This document shows positions 23,645 through 37,129 of a stretch of DNA of 64,000 nt, one piece after another. The stretch comes from Diphasiastrum complanatum. Lineage: Eukaryota > Streptophyta > Lycopodiopsida > Lycopodiales > Lycopodiaceae. The stretch lies in contig MU832043.1 of assembly GCA_029204225.1 (NCBI GenBank), positions 26,212-90,211 on the forward strand. The letters are read 5' to 3'. How positions within the stretch are numbered: the stretch's first letter is position 1; every line of letters begins with the position of its first letter. Made by a program: the position numbers and the translations under genes. Under the pieces are notes generated by a model. That model saw nothing but the letters and a program-made list of their open reading frames with translations. It was not told the DNA's origin and ran no database searches.

Positions 23645-24222
23645 ATGGAGTTCGATGAGTACGAATACTTGGAAAAAATGGTCGAAAACCCTGACAGTTC
23701 CAAAGATGGCGCTGCCACTGGGAACGAAGAGCAGCAGGTGATTGACAGAGATGGAAGGGATTCCAGAAGGATCTTTAATAGGAGTAAGGAGCGTGTTCAT
23801 GGCCGAGATCGTGCTGCCAAAAGAGGCCGGGGAGAGGAGGGGGAGCGACGGGCAAGTGATAGAGGCGAAAAGGGTAAGGTGTCTAGGGTTTATGTTCATC
23901 GTGAAAAACATTCTCGAGAACGGGATAAGGAGAGGGAGCATGAAGGCAGAGCTGAGAGGGGGAGGCGAGATACAGAAAGAGGCGAGAGGGATGAGAGGGT
24001 TCGGCCCATCGAGAAGGATGATAAAGATTCTAGAAGCAGTGATAGGGATGGGACGCGTGAGAAGGAAAGAGAGCGAGGAATAAACCCTAGGAAGAGCATG
24101 GAGTCGGATCGAAACTTTGGAAAAGAGAATGATCATGATAAGGAAAGGGTCCAAGAAAAGGAAGCAAGCGAAGGTAGAGGGACGGACAGCCGTCTCGAAA
24201 TAATTCGAGAATACAAGCATCG
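23645..24222 (+). CDS. RBM39-like: RBM39/CC1-like splicing factor, exon 1
   Basis: The ATG at 23645 opens MEFDEYEYLEKMVENP, the conserved N-terminus of plant CC1-like/RBM39 splicing factors, which fixes the start. The rest is a low-complexity Arg/Glu/Asp/Ser domain (RERDKEREHEGRAERG, RGRRDTERGERDERV). This corresponds to the RS-like region that recruits spliceosome proteins in the nucleus. The exon codes 192 residues plus two bases and ends CATCG before a GTATGT donor. The protein family helps U2AF-type 3' splice-site recognition. Two or three RRMs are expected, and only the approach to the first lies in this window. There are no stops or frameshifts, unlike all its neighbours. Confidence 0.9.
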
Positions 24223-25354
24223 GTATGTCATATATCGTGAATGAAATAGGCTCTTTTTGACCTAACCCTTGTTTTGATGGTTAGAAGAAGTAATGATCTT
24301 GCTAGCTACATCATAGCTGAAATATTTTTAAATCTTTTAAACAACGTATTTCACATTCTCGATGCTGCATATGTGATTCTAATATAATGTGTGGAAGTCC
24401 AACAATTTGATTCAATGAAACTGTTCTATATGATAATCCAATCGCAATTTCTATGATGTTCTTACCTGAATTAATCTCATTTGGATATCAAGTGGTAGAA
24501 CTTTGAAAGTGGACATGATTAAAGTTTGTAGTGCAGAGGTAAACCTGTATATCCAACTTCCAAGTACCGAGCCATCATCAAATAACCACAGATCTAGACT
24601 GTAGTGTACTCTATCAAGTTTAACTTTTCAGATTTCAACAAGCACCCTCTGCTCCATTTGAAAGATGCAAAATGCAAGCTTCAATTGTTGAAGGCTCAGA
24701 AGCTCCCACTGTTTGGAATTGAGAATTGTTGTAAGCTTAGTTTTATTGAGCAAGAATGTTATTGGTTTACTGGCTACTGAATTGAAACAAATCACGTGAT
24801 AGCTTAAAGATTTGGTTTGGCAGATGGATCTGCACATTTGGGTGACTGCAATTTATTTATCGACAACCCAAAACTGATCAGTGATGTATGTAAATACAAT
24901 ATTGGAGTATTCTATCAGTACAATATAGTTTGACCTTGTCAGGAATCAGGTGCTTGCTGGCTGATGTTAGTAAATATGTACGGCTGATCAATGTCATCAC
25001 TGATGCAATTAGTGCTTGCTCCTATCAATGAGCATGACAAAAGATTAGGTTGAAAAGTTCTGATGTGCTGAAAATCATGCATCGAGCAGGTCAATCTGCC
25101 CACAATTTACTTCTCATCGTTTCTAAGTTTATGTGAACCAAACTGAAAGCAGCTCGTGCCCTTCAAAAATTTGAGACCTGTGTTCATTGTCAAGAAGGTG
25201 TATGAGTTGCATTCAAATTCAAATGCTCATTTCACGATTCTGATTTGTATGCTCATGGGAAAAATTGTATCATTGGAAATGATTACTTGTGAAAAGTTTT
25301 CTCAATTCTGTTTTGGTTTTCCAGTCATCTTTGAAAATAGTTTGTCGTCTGCAG
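24223..25354 (+). other. Intron 1 of the RBM39-like gene
   Basis: A 1,132-bp intron, GTATGT to CTGCAG, phase 2. No transposon protein or repeat was recognised. It has ordinary AT-rich intron composition. Confidence 0.75.
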
Positions 25355-25451
25355 CCATTCAAGGCAAAATAGGGACAAGAAAGAAGAATCTGGCCGGACT
25401 GAACCTGAGGCTGACCCTGAGAGAGATCAACGAACTGTTTTTGCCTACCAG
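25355..25451 (+). CDS. RBM39-like: RBM39/CC1-like splicing factor, exon 2
   Basis: 97 bases follow a pyrimidine-rich CTGCAG acceptor. The first base completes the Arg codon begun in exon 1. The exon reads HSRQNRDKKEESG, then EPEADPERDQRTVFAYQ, ending exactly at a CAG before GTAGTG. The DPERDQRTVFAYQ phrase is diagnostic: in RBM39-type proteins it opens the first RRM (strand beta-1 contains RTVFA). In-frame stops just upstream rule out a longer exon in this phase. It ends in phase 0. Confidence 0.92.
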
Positions 25452-25497
25452 GTAGTGTGAACATTTACGTTTGCAATTGCAGTGATTCATTTACATT

Positions 25498-25566
<69 letters not shown>
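25498..25566. repeat. (GT)n(GA)n microsatellite
   Basis: About seven GT then about 27 GA units. The GA part directly abuts the 3' end of LINE piece A. Confidence 0.95.
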
Positions 25567-25571
<5 letters not shown>

Positions 25572-25810
25572 TAAACATCTTTTCCATGCCCTTAGGCGTA
25601 TAAGACAAACAAAGTACATTAGAAAGATGGAACAAGGATGTATCAATGCCGTCAAGCAAACTAACTAAATCAACTAGCTAACTAAGAAGAGATTTATGGC
25701 TAGGAATATATGGTACGAAGACCATTTACAATCTCAACTGGGCATCTCTTCATTTCTCTAACTTTGATTCCGTATCAAAATTCAAACTCTTATTACAATA
25801 GGTTTACGAT

Positions 25811-27249
25811 TTACAAATTGGATAATACCATCACGATAAATAAGCCGTTTACTAGTTGTTGTAGCTTCCTGTCTTTCCCTTTTTCGTTCTTGCACCTGGA
25901 TGACTCGTCCAAGTAGATTTTGGTGCTGTGCAACTTCGATCTCTGCTCTAACACTTTACGACGATGAGACGCTAAAGTGAAGCGTATAACATAGGTATCT
26001 GGATCTTTCTTAGGTTGCCAAGCAATTTCCATACCTTTGGAGTGGTGCTGAAGGTTATCCTCCAAGAAAATCTTAGCCTCATTAATAGTGTTTTGGGAAT
26101 TTGGAATACCTCGAACGCGAACGTTAAGAGCTTTCTGTTCTTGTAGATGGCCTTCAGTGAAAGTCGCTGAGATTAACGAAGATGACGGAAGAATAGCAGG
26201 AGATGAACCTTTGAGTACATCTACCCATGATTGGACAGCCGTGTGATGCTGTTCCACTTGTGCTTCGAGCTGCTGGATCTTAGCTAGGTAGATTGAGAAG
26301 ACTCTTTGATTTTGATAGCTGCAACCTCGATTTTGATAGCCTCAACTTCTTTCTTGAGTTCTCCAAAGGACATATCTAGCTTCTGAAGGTGCGTTTGCAT
26401 TGCTGAAAACATAGATTTTTGAGAAGCAGGTTTTTCTCGATGGTTGTTAAGGTATTGAAATATTCTTTCTTGATCTGCACGAAGAACAAAGATCATGAAG
26501 GATGTGGGCAAAAGTGCTTTTGGATTATTCCAATGTTTCATGGGTCCCTTTCATACGTCGTTTCAAAATGGGAGGTTCATGTTCGAAACAAGAAATTCTT
26601 TTAGGGTTTTTTATTTGAAAATGTGTTTTTATGTATTTTTTGGGGTTTAGAGATGTCATAGAAAGACTAGTATCAAGTAGATACATTCAATTTTATGAGA
26701 ATGCTCTAGAGAATGCAATTTCAAGAGGAGAAACTGTGCATGGTCACTTTCCTTAGTCAAAAAAATTGCCCTCTTTTAGCAGTCGTTTTGAATGTAAGAA
26801 ATGTGTTTCGAAACAAGCCTTTTCGAATGGGGCGTTTCAAACGTGTTTCTTTGTTCGAAACCCGTTTCGATGAACATTGGGTTATTCGAATCTCGATCAT
26901 TCGGAGACAACAATAGAGCTAAAGTAAGCTCACTATTACCAAGAACATGATTTGATGGGGAGATAGGAGCTGCAACAGGGATAGGAGGTGTAGGAGTCGA
27001 AGAAGCAAGAGTAGATGGCTGAAGCATGGATGGAGCTGTAGAAGGTGTAGAAGGAGAAGGGACGGTGTCAGGGCCACGATTCACAGTAGTTTTCCCATTA
27101 AGCCAGGCGGCCAGACACAACAACTTGTTGGCTAGGTTCGCTAGAGTAGCGATGGAGTAGTCAGAAGTAGCGTTGGCAATCTGTAGATGTGCTTTCGCTA
27201 GGCACGCTAGCTGAGAGAGACCCTTCAATGGTAGCAGGTGCGATGGCAA
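25811..27249 (-). pseudogene. LINE ORF1-like protein
   Basis: The N-terminal part (27249-26888) is Pro/Ser/Thr-rich with a short helical start. After the MITE, 26530-26284 carries a coiled-coil segment (FGELKKEVEAIKIEVAAIK). After one frameshift, 26257-25811 has QQLEAQVEQHHTAVQ and an RRM-like core (NVRVRGIPNSQNTINEAKIF). Coiled coil followed by an RNA-binding fold is the layout of LINE ORF1 chaperone proteins. The reading frame resumes across the MITE at its target-site duplication, which confirms the insertion. Confidence 0.55.
26531..26879. mobile_element. hAT-type MITE inserted in LINE ORF1
   Basis: A 349-bp element with ends CAATGTTTCATGGG and, in reverse complement, CAATGTTCATCGAAACGGG. 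It is flanked by 8-bp repeats GATTATTC (26523-26530) and GGTTATTC (26880-26887), one mismatch. Subterminal parts carry several GTTCGAAAC and CGTTTCAAA motifs. It codes for nothing. The 8-bp duplication points to the hAT superfamily. Confidence 0.7.
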
Positions 27250-27298
27250 GTAGGCTCATGGTGGCAGCGAGCAGCATCTGCTAGTTCCCATCGCGCGA

Positions 27299-27299
<1 letters not shown>

Positions 27300-27366
<67 letters not shown>
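27300..27366. repeat. (GA)n microsatellite between LINE pieces A and B
   Basis: About 33 perfect GA units, abutting a LINE 3' end (ATCTTTATTAATGTCC) on its right. Confidence 0.95.

Positions 27367-30203
<2,837 letters not shown>

Positions 30204-30267
<64 letters not shown>
30204..30267. repeat. (GA)n microsatellite at the 5' end of LINE piece C
   Basis: About 32 GA units at the point where LINE coding sequence stops, so piece C has (GA)n on both sides. Confidence 0.95.
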
Positions 30268-30271
<4 letters not shown>

Positions 30272-30780
30272 GGGCTCAAAAGTTGACACTCTCTCTAGAA
30301 AGATCTAGAGGATGAACTATAGAGGACATCTATCATGCGTGTCCCATCATTACTCTCATAGGTCTGCAGTTTTGAATGACAAGCATGATTGAATAGTGTT
30401 TGAGGTTACGTAAAAGATGTGTGTATGTATTCACGTGTGTTTGACTTCTAGACGGAAATGTTTACATGTCTCATCATACCAGGGTTGGTGTGGATGGTGA
30501 GAGAGGGTGTAGGAAGGAGATTTTTGATGTCTGGATGGGAAGGCAATAGAGGCGGATTTGTGAAGCACAGTTGCGAGTAAAGTGGCCCAGGTCTAAAGTG
30601 GGCTATTATGTGGGAAACAGAGTAGGGAGGAGAGAGAGACACTTCTAGGAGTTGGGAGGTTTTTAGTTGATTAACCAAAATCAGCGAGGCATGAGATTTA
30701 TTATCCAGTTGATGGACAAATTCAGAAGTTGCAACCATTGGATCTCAAGCAGCATATCATAGATCCTAAGATTCATAAGG
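30268..30780. other. Linker between the LINE cluster and gypsy element 3
   Basis: A 96-codon minus-strand frame (30738-30448; PPLLPSHPDIKNLLPTPS) has no recognised domain. It might be more LINE sequence upstream of the polymerase, or unrelated. No repeat boundary is visible. Confidence 0.3.
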
Positions 30781-32855
30781 TCAAAGGATAGTACATATTG
30801 GTAAGTAGGTGGAATACCGCCTTTGAGCAGGGTCCAACTTCTTGCTTTCAAAAGCCACCGGTCTACCATCCTGATATAGGATTGCGCCTATAGCATAGTC
30901 ACTGGCATCCGTTTCAAGTACATACGGCTTGTTAGGATCCACTATGTGTAGAATAGGCGCTGTAGTTACACAGTATTTGAGGTTCTCAAAACTCTGATTC
31001 AACTCTTCAGTCCAAGTAACTGGAGGACTGAATTTACTGTGCCGGCTAACTCTTTTAGCCCCTTTGAGGACATTCGTCAAGGCCAATGCAATCAATGCAT
31101 AGTTCAAGATGAATCTATGAATAAACCCCGTAAAGCCCAAAAAAGACTTAACCTCACGGATGGTTTTAGGGATAGGCCATTCACGTACTTGTCGGACTTT
31201 ATTTGGGTCAATTTCCAACCCATGGTACGAAATAATGTGACCAAGGTATAACAACCTTTTCTGGAAGAATACACATTTGGATTCCTTGGCAAAAGGCTTC
31301 TCCTGTCTAAGTAACTTTAAGACAGTCCTGAGATGCTCCTCATGCTCCTCCAAGGTCTTACTATAGATGAGAATATCATCTAAGTAGACTATTACAAACT
31401 TTCCCAGATATGGACGAAGAAGATCGTTCATCATCTGCTGGAAAGTCGTTGGAGCATTTGTCAAGCCAAATGGTGAAACCAGAAACTCATAATGGCCATA
31501 CCTAGTTCTAAACTTGGTTTTTTCAATATCCTCAGTCTTTATGCGAATCTGATGATACCCTGATCTCAAATCGATTTTGGTGAAGTACTTTGCACCATGC
31601 AATCGATCAACCAGTTCATCCATTTGTGGCAAAGGATAACGGTTTTTAACTTATTCAACTTCTTAAAGTCCACACAAAGACGAGTGCCTCCGTCTTTTTT
31701 ATCAACAAGGAGCACAGGTGCCTCCCAGGGAGATTTACTAGGCCTAACATGGCCCATCTTAAGGTAATTTTGCAATTGCCTATAAACCTCATCCTCTTCA
31801 GTAGTACTCATCCTATATGGATACAGTGATATAGGAGAACTACCAGGAATCAGTTTAATACCATGGTCAACACCCCTAGAGGGGGGAAGACCCTCAGGAA
31901 GCTGTTCAGGAAATACGTCGTTAAATTCTTGTCTAAGTTTCCTAAAAATTTCACCTTCCGGCGAATTTTCTTGTTTTAGGTTATTAGACATTAATTCCAT
32001 TTGGAGATTGTAAAATTGCAAACTACGTTCTTCGTGGTAAGTAAAATCCTTTAACCAACATAAATAAGAATTGCAATCAACAATATCCATACATTTAACA
32101 GTTTCCAAAGCAGAAAGCATATACGGAGTATAAATATCAACATTTCCATTCAATTCTATGAGTGAGCCGTTATGTAAGAACGACAAACTGTGTGTTACAT
32201 AGTTTTTCTTCATAGACTCGTTCCTCTCATAGAACCACTCTTTACCAAGTATAACATCTACCCTATCTAGATTCATAATATGAAAGTCTAATTTATCCTT
32301 ATAGGCTTGAATCTCTATTGGTAGACGTGGGACTATCCGGTCCCAAACTTGGCTTTCTGCTCCATTTGCCAGCTTCACTGTGTATCGGTGGTCACTTTGC
32401 CTTGTTTCCACCTTTAGCTTCTGCAACAAATTTGCGTTAATAAAATTATGTGTGGAACCATCGTCAAATAAAACAGTTACGGCTTGGCCATCCACAATCC
32501 CCTTCATCCGAATGAGGTCGTGAGGGCCAAAAACAGCCGTATTAAAACAACAATGCTCACACACAGAATTACCAGCAAAGGAAAGATCTACACTAGATAT
32601 GCTAGAGTTACCTGGCGTCTCAAAAGATGCCCCTTTAGCTTTCCGTTTCTTTGGACATTCCTTCGCGACATGACCTGGTTCCATACAATTGAAGCACAGA
32701 TTGTCGCTTCTGGCTTTCATGAAGGTTTCCTGGTCCAAGGTAGATCTTTTCTTCGATTTCCCTGAACCTGAAGCCCCTTCCTTTGCCTTATCTTTCGATA
32801 AGGAGGGCCTCTTACCCTTTACGTCGGGCAAGACACCAGTCTCAGGCTTAGCCAT
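30781..32855 (-). pseudogene. Gypsy element 3 pol: zinc knuckle, protease, RT, RNase H start
   Basis: In the gag frame come a CCHC knuckle (CFNCMEPGHVAKEC, about 32700), a protease (VLFDDGSTHNFINANLL, DDGS in place of D[ST]GA) and the start of reverse transcriptase (HGIKLIPGSSPISLYPYR, APVLLVDKKDGGTRLCVDF). A deletion/frameshift at about 31645 leads to the RT core ([48 protein letters not shown]). The connection and RNase H start follow (YVLETDASDYAIGAILYQDG), ending abruptly after RRYST. The polymerase box YLDD is intact, but the gene is split. Confidence 0.9.
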
Positions 32856-32879
32856 CGTACGAGTATCATCGTAGATTCT

Positions 32880-33547
32880 GGCGAAGCGAACAACATCCTC
32901 GAGGGTAAGAGGCTAGTTCCTCCTGACCTCTAGCTGATAGTCTCTTGGCAACCCCAGTATAAAATGCAACTTTACTAGCAAAGGATCTATTCTAGTTGCA
33001 AAACGAGAATAGACCTCTTGAAATTCTTGTAAATACTGATCCAGGGGCCGGTTTCCCATATGGATCGTTGCATACTGACGATAAAATTCAAAATCATTAA
33101 GAATAGGAAGGAAGGCCGCCTTAATGGCCTTACAGAAATCCACCCAATTCCTAGGAACTTCAGGCTTACCCCTTATATCTTGCCACCAGGTAAATGCTTT
33201 ACCTCGTAGGTACATGACGACTAGATTGATCTTGTTGTCCTCGGATGAATCGTGCATGGAAAAGTGCGAATTCCATCGATCCAGCCATTGCAAGACCGCC
33301 TCCGGGGTTCTATCCTTCTTTTCCCCAGCAAAATCCTCAGGAGTAAACAAGGGTTGATGCACCAATTGCCTTAGCTGCGTCAATTCCTTGAGATCCTGTT
33401 GATCCCTATGTGCTTTGCTTGCATATCCACAATCTGTTGCTGTAGACTGTTAATAGCCAGCATCAAAGCATCAGGGTCTAAAACAGAGGCAAATACTATA
33501 TCCTCATGAACAGGGGACATAGGCTGTGTGGTAGGAGTAGGCTCCAT
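32880..33547 (-). pseudogene. Gypsy element 3 gag
   Basis: The minus-strand ATG at 33547 opens MEPTPTTQPMSPVHEDI, with a helical stretch (AINSLQQQIVDMQAKH). A one-base frameshift near 33400 leads into the gag core: EKKDRTPEAVLQWLDRWN, then YLRGKAFTWWQDIRGKPEVP and FYRQYATIHMGNRPLDQYLQ. A TAG follows RRN at 32910, and the frame continues into pol. Gag forms the particle. The breaks show it is no longer functional. Confidence 0.85.
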
Positions 33548-34471
33548 TTTTACAAAGAGAAGAGAGGTGAATTAAGAAGAGATGATAGAAGAGAATCAAA
33601 AGCTACTCAAGGAAGGTAGATACAAGGCTACTCTTGCTGTCTCTTCACAAACCAGATGGTATTGTCCATGGCTGCCAAGAGGAATAAGAGAGAGCAAGAA
33701 GAAGGATGCACCACCACCTCCACCTCTTCTTCCCAAAAAAACTCATGCATAGGAGAGGTATGCCTCCCTCTCCATGCTTGCTTACCACCTGCCAAGTGGC
33801 TTTTCTTTGCCACTAAAACGTGATCACAACCAAGGGATTGGTTAGTTTTCATCCCTCGTGGCAAATAGATGCCACCTCACCCCTTCATCCGTTACACTGG
33901 CCTTCAGGCCTTCTTCGCTGGATTTCAGACCCCTAACACCTTCGTTGCAGTTCATCGCAACAGGGGGCTCACATTTTTAAATAAAAAAAAGGTTGAGGCT
34001 CGCGGAACTACTGTTCGTTTGCTACTGGCCCAACGGAACTGCCTTCAAGACACCTGTCCGCCCCTGGATAGCAATTTGAAGGGTTAATTTTTAAAAAATT
34101 TACAATCTCGTGCAAGGCAAGAGTTTCCCTCTGAAGAAGCAGCGATCAACTAGTTTTTCTTTAACGCTGGGGGGCCTCTAAATTGCCAACCCTGTGCCTC
34201 GGATCTGAGCGGAATCAAGAACCGCTCCTTTCTGCCACCTGTCCGGCTCTGGACAGTGCCACGTGGCAGTGTACTAGGGGCCCTATTGCCTTCGTTTTTT
34301 GAAAAAAATTCTTTCCAAAAAACCAAAAACAGCGAAGGACTAAACACAAAAAGGTGCATAAAAAATGCGTTTTAAAACCGTTTTGAAACCCGTTAGAAGC
34401 ACCGAACTTTACAAGAGAAGCTCTATGGATCAACGCACCTGCTTTCAGCATGCAGTGGTTGTGATACCATA

Positions 34472-34919
34472 TGTTACAATCTTACTTACTGCAAACCTTC
34501 AGGTGCCGGTTAACCACAAGAGACCGAACGGTTCACGTTCCACCCCGCCATAGGACCTAATCCAGGTCCACCCACCGTGCCCTGGCCTGTGACCGTATCA
34601 AGCTGGATCTGACCTCCATCCCAGACGGCGTCCCATACCACCGCCTAGGCTCTCAGCCATCTCTTGCCTCACGCTAGCAACACATCCTGGCCGTGCACAC
34701 GCTCTCCATCCACCTCCTCCTAGGTAGACAGAATGGATGGCAACTGAGCCTTCCTCCCCTTGTATACCTCCAAGGAGAGAGACTCCAAGCCATGTGCACT
34801 CTTGGATCATGACACGTGGCAACCATGCAGGTTCACGAGTCACCGGTCAAGTCTACAGGCCCAGTCATCGTCCAGTCTCAAGTCTGGGTTTGGGACCCAA
34901 GGGAGTTGGGTCCCTAACA
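34472..34919 (-). mobile_element. 5' LTR of gypsy element 3
   Basis: A 448-bp segment TGTTACAATC...CCCTAACA with TG/CA ends. A primer-binding site (TGGTATCAC on the minus strand, 34469-34461) lies two bases inside. At 34920 the sequence changes precisely to hAT coding sequence. Confidence 0.75.
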
Positions 34920-35794
34920 CCGAACGTGCCCATGTAGAAACGAAATGCAGCTAGCTCCTCCATGAGTCTGATAGGATCCAGACCAATGTGTGGACCCACC
35001 CTGTAGATGTACTCAAGCCAATCCGCCTCGAGCTCCCTGTCTGCGATCTGTGTCGGAGAGAGGAAGAGGGCATGCAGTATGCGTGCAAAGCTGTGGATAC
35101 TCCTGTGAAAGTAGTTCCACCGCGTCTCTTAGTTGAACTTCAGCTCGGTTATCCTGCACGTGAGAGGCATGGGGTTGGAGAAATTAAAACGAAATCGAAG
35201 CAAAATATGGAAAAACGTAACATCAACTGAAAAACAAACTACAATCATTGAAAAGGTAAAGACCAAGTACATTACTATTCTGCTTACCTCTCTGGCAGCT
35301 GCAGGAACTGTCCAATCCGGTCCATGAGCTCGTACACCAATCCAAGTGTGGACCCTTCGCTGTCAACCATGCGGAGCACAATGTAGAGTGGACGTAGGAG
35401 TCGTGACAATGTCTGCGCATCAGAACTGGTCACCCCTCACCGTGGACGAAAAGTGCTCTCCATCCTGGGTGTGCTGAAACGTACTGGCACGCCAAAGATC
35501 GCTGGCAACCATCTGTAGAAGCTGTGCCCTGCACCTGATCAGACGGTCGATGACCACCAAGTCGAACGCAAAGCGTGTGGGGGCTGGCTTCTGGAGGTCC
35601 AAATGGCTGAACACCCGGAACATGGCAAGAGCACGCCTAACCCAGGGAAGTGCACCTATGTCCCCCATGAGAAGGTCTATGCCGTGCGTTGCACAGGGGC
35701 TATGGACGATGTGGGGGAACTCGGCCTCTAGGAGGACACCCATCTGAACACAGTTGGTGGCATTGTCTGTCACCATCGTAACGACATGCTGGGG
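34920..35794 (-). pseudogene. hAT family II transposase fragment (copy 1)
   Basis: A minus-strand hAT piece pinned between two gypsy LTRs. It reads HVVTMVTDNATNCVQMGVLL, AAHGIDLL-type (here ATHGIDLLMGDIGALPW), RALAMFRVFSHLDLQKPAPT and RCRAQLLQMVASDLWRAST, matching copies 2 and 3. N- and C-terminal parts are lost to the flanking insertions. Introns of the transposase gene (for example around 35200) are still visible. It is a remnant of the middle catalytic region after the DUF659 domain. Confidence 0.8.
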
Positions 35795-36152
35795 TGTTAC
35801 GAGCACGTAACCAGTGCCGAACCCTAGAGAACACAGGAAGTCAGATACCACAGTCAGGGACGTGTCCAGTGTACACGTCCAATAGGGCAAGACAGTGTGA
35901 GTAGTGTGCCCCAGCATGGTCCATAGCCATGGCGGGCCTAACACAGCCTAGGGACCCTGTCAACAGGATAGGGCCCCACGTTGGGTCCCGACGTGCAGTC
36001 GGCCACGTCAGAGCCACGTGGCCGACACTGGGCAGTATGCATGCTACCAGCCCTCACATTGGGCTAGGAGGGGCTTACTCCATATCAGGGAGTAGGCAAG
36101 GTTGGGTGGATCAGTTAGTGTTTGCCCTACTGTGGTGTTTAGATCTCTAACA
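35795..36152 (+). mobile_element. 5' LTR of chromovirus element 2
   Basis: A 358-bp LTR, TGTTACGAGC...TCTCTAACA. It is the reverse-strand counterpart of the LTRs at 45558 and 51121, with the same length and layout but more diverged. A primer-binding site TGGTATCAGAGCC starts two bases after it (36154). It is inserted in hAT copy 1. Confidence 0.85.
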
Positions 36153-37129
36153 TTGGTATCAGAGCCATCTCCATCTTTGGGGAGCTTAGTTTCAACAAGA
36201 GAGAAATCTATCAGAGTGTACAAAATCTCTTCCAACTTTCAGGAATTGGTAGAGCAGAGCCAGCGCTGTAGAAACAGCCTTCTACTGAGGGAATCTTTGT
36301 AGAATTACTTGTTTTTTGACAGAACTTGAGCCTAGTCGCTGTAAAATCAGCTTTCAAGTCTGATTTTCGGGTGCAGATTCATCAAATCTGAGCGGATTTC
36401 AATCTGAAATAAGATAGCAGGGCCAGCGCCGGACAGGGAGGAAGCTAATTGTAGATTTATCTCCGATTTTCAGAAGTTTTTGGGCTAGTTTTTGTTACCA
36501 AATAAAGGACAGATAGGTGACCAGGGTGCTCGTGAAAATCCAGAAGTTGGCTTTTTTGGCTTCAAATCAGAGTTTTTTGGAACCACAGAGCTGTTTCGTA
36601 GTCAGCAAGGGTTACCCTTACAGCAAATCAGATTTTGTTCACAAATTCTAGCCTTTGATTCGGATTTTCCAGATCAGAAGCAGTAATCAGATTCAGCTCA
36701 GACCAGCGAGCAGTTGTCTATTTGAAATCCCAGATTTTGAGATCGATTGTGTTGGAATGTAAATGGAATTGATTACATTACCATAGGTTACTTGAGATAC
36801 ATGTGTTTTACACACATTTCTTGCTAAAATTTCCCTGTTGGTGAGCTTAGAGTAGGGCGCTACCATCAGCTCTATATGCACATAGTGTGCACTCCTTTTA
36901 GCCACAAATTTCTGGTTTTGGTTTAGGCTTCATTAGAAGTCTACCTATTTGTGAGCATTCTGTTTTTTGTGCAGAGATCAGCCACCTATTTCATTACTTG
37001 TTGAGAAAATTGCATGTGGAGTATTGCAATCTATTGTGCTCCTAATTTCAGCTTTGAGGTTGCTGCCCTTTGAGTAGATTTTGACGTGGAAAGTCTATTT
37101 CCTATCTACTACAAGCTGATTTTTCTGTT

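Larger units (their letters stand above)
25567..27299 (-). mobile_element. LINE piece A: ORF1 plus 3' end, no ORF2
   Basis: A minus-strand LINE fragment lies between two (GA)n tracts. Its 3' end (about 25567-25690) matches the 3' ends of pieces B and C. Its ORF1 lies at 27249-25811. No endonuclease or reverse transcriptase is present between ORF1 and the 3' end, so it is internally deleted or non-autonomous. An hAT-type MITE sits inside ORF1. Confidence 0.7.
30781..34919 (-). mobile_element. Ty3/gypsy element 3, 3'-truncated
   Basis: A minus-strand element with its 5' LTR at 34472-34919, primer-binding site, leader (34460-33548), gag and pol up to RNase H, where it is cut at about 30800. The 3' half (integrase, 3' LTR) is missing. 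The 5' LTR abuts a hAT fragment at 34920, so the element was inserted into that hAT. Confidence 0.8.

Noticed and set aside
23582-24220. 212-codon minus-strand frame opposite exon 1
   Set aside because: It is the antisense shadow of the Arg/Glu-rich exon, whose composition suppresses stops on the other strand.
25156-25455. Alternative 99-codon plus-strand frame covering exon 2
   Set aside because: It is out of phase with the conserved DPERDQRTVFAYQ reading and matches nothing.
36153-36166. Possible tRNA gene at TGGTATCAGAGCC sites
   Set aside because: Only the 3' primer complement is present; no cloverleaf or internal promoter boxes. They are retrotransposon primer-binding sites.
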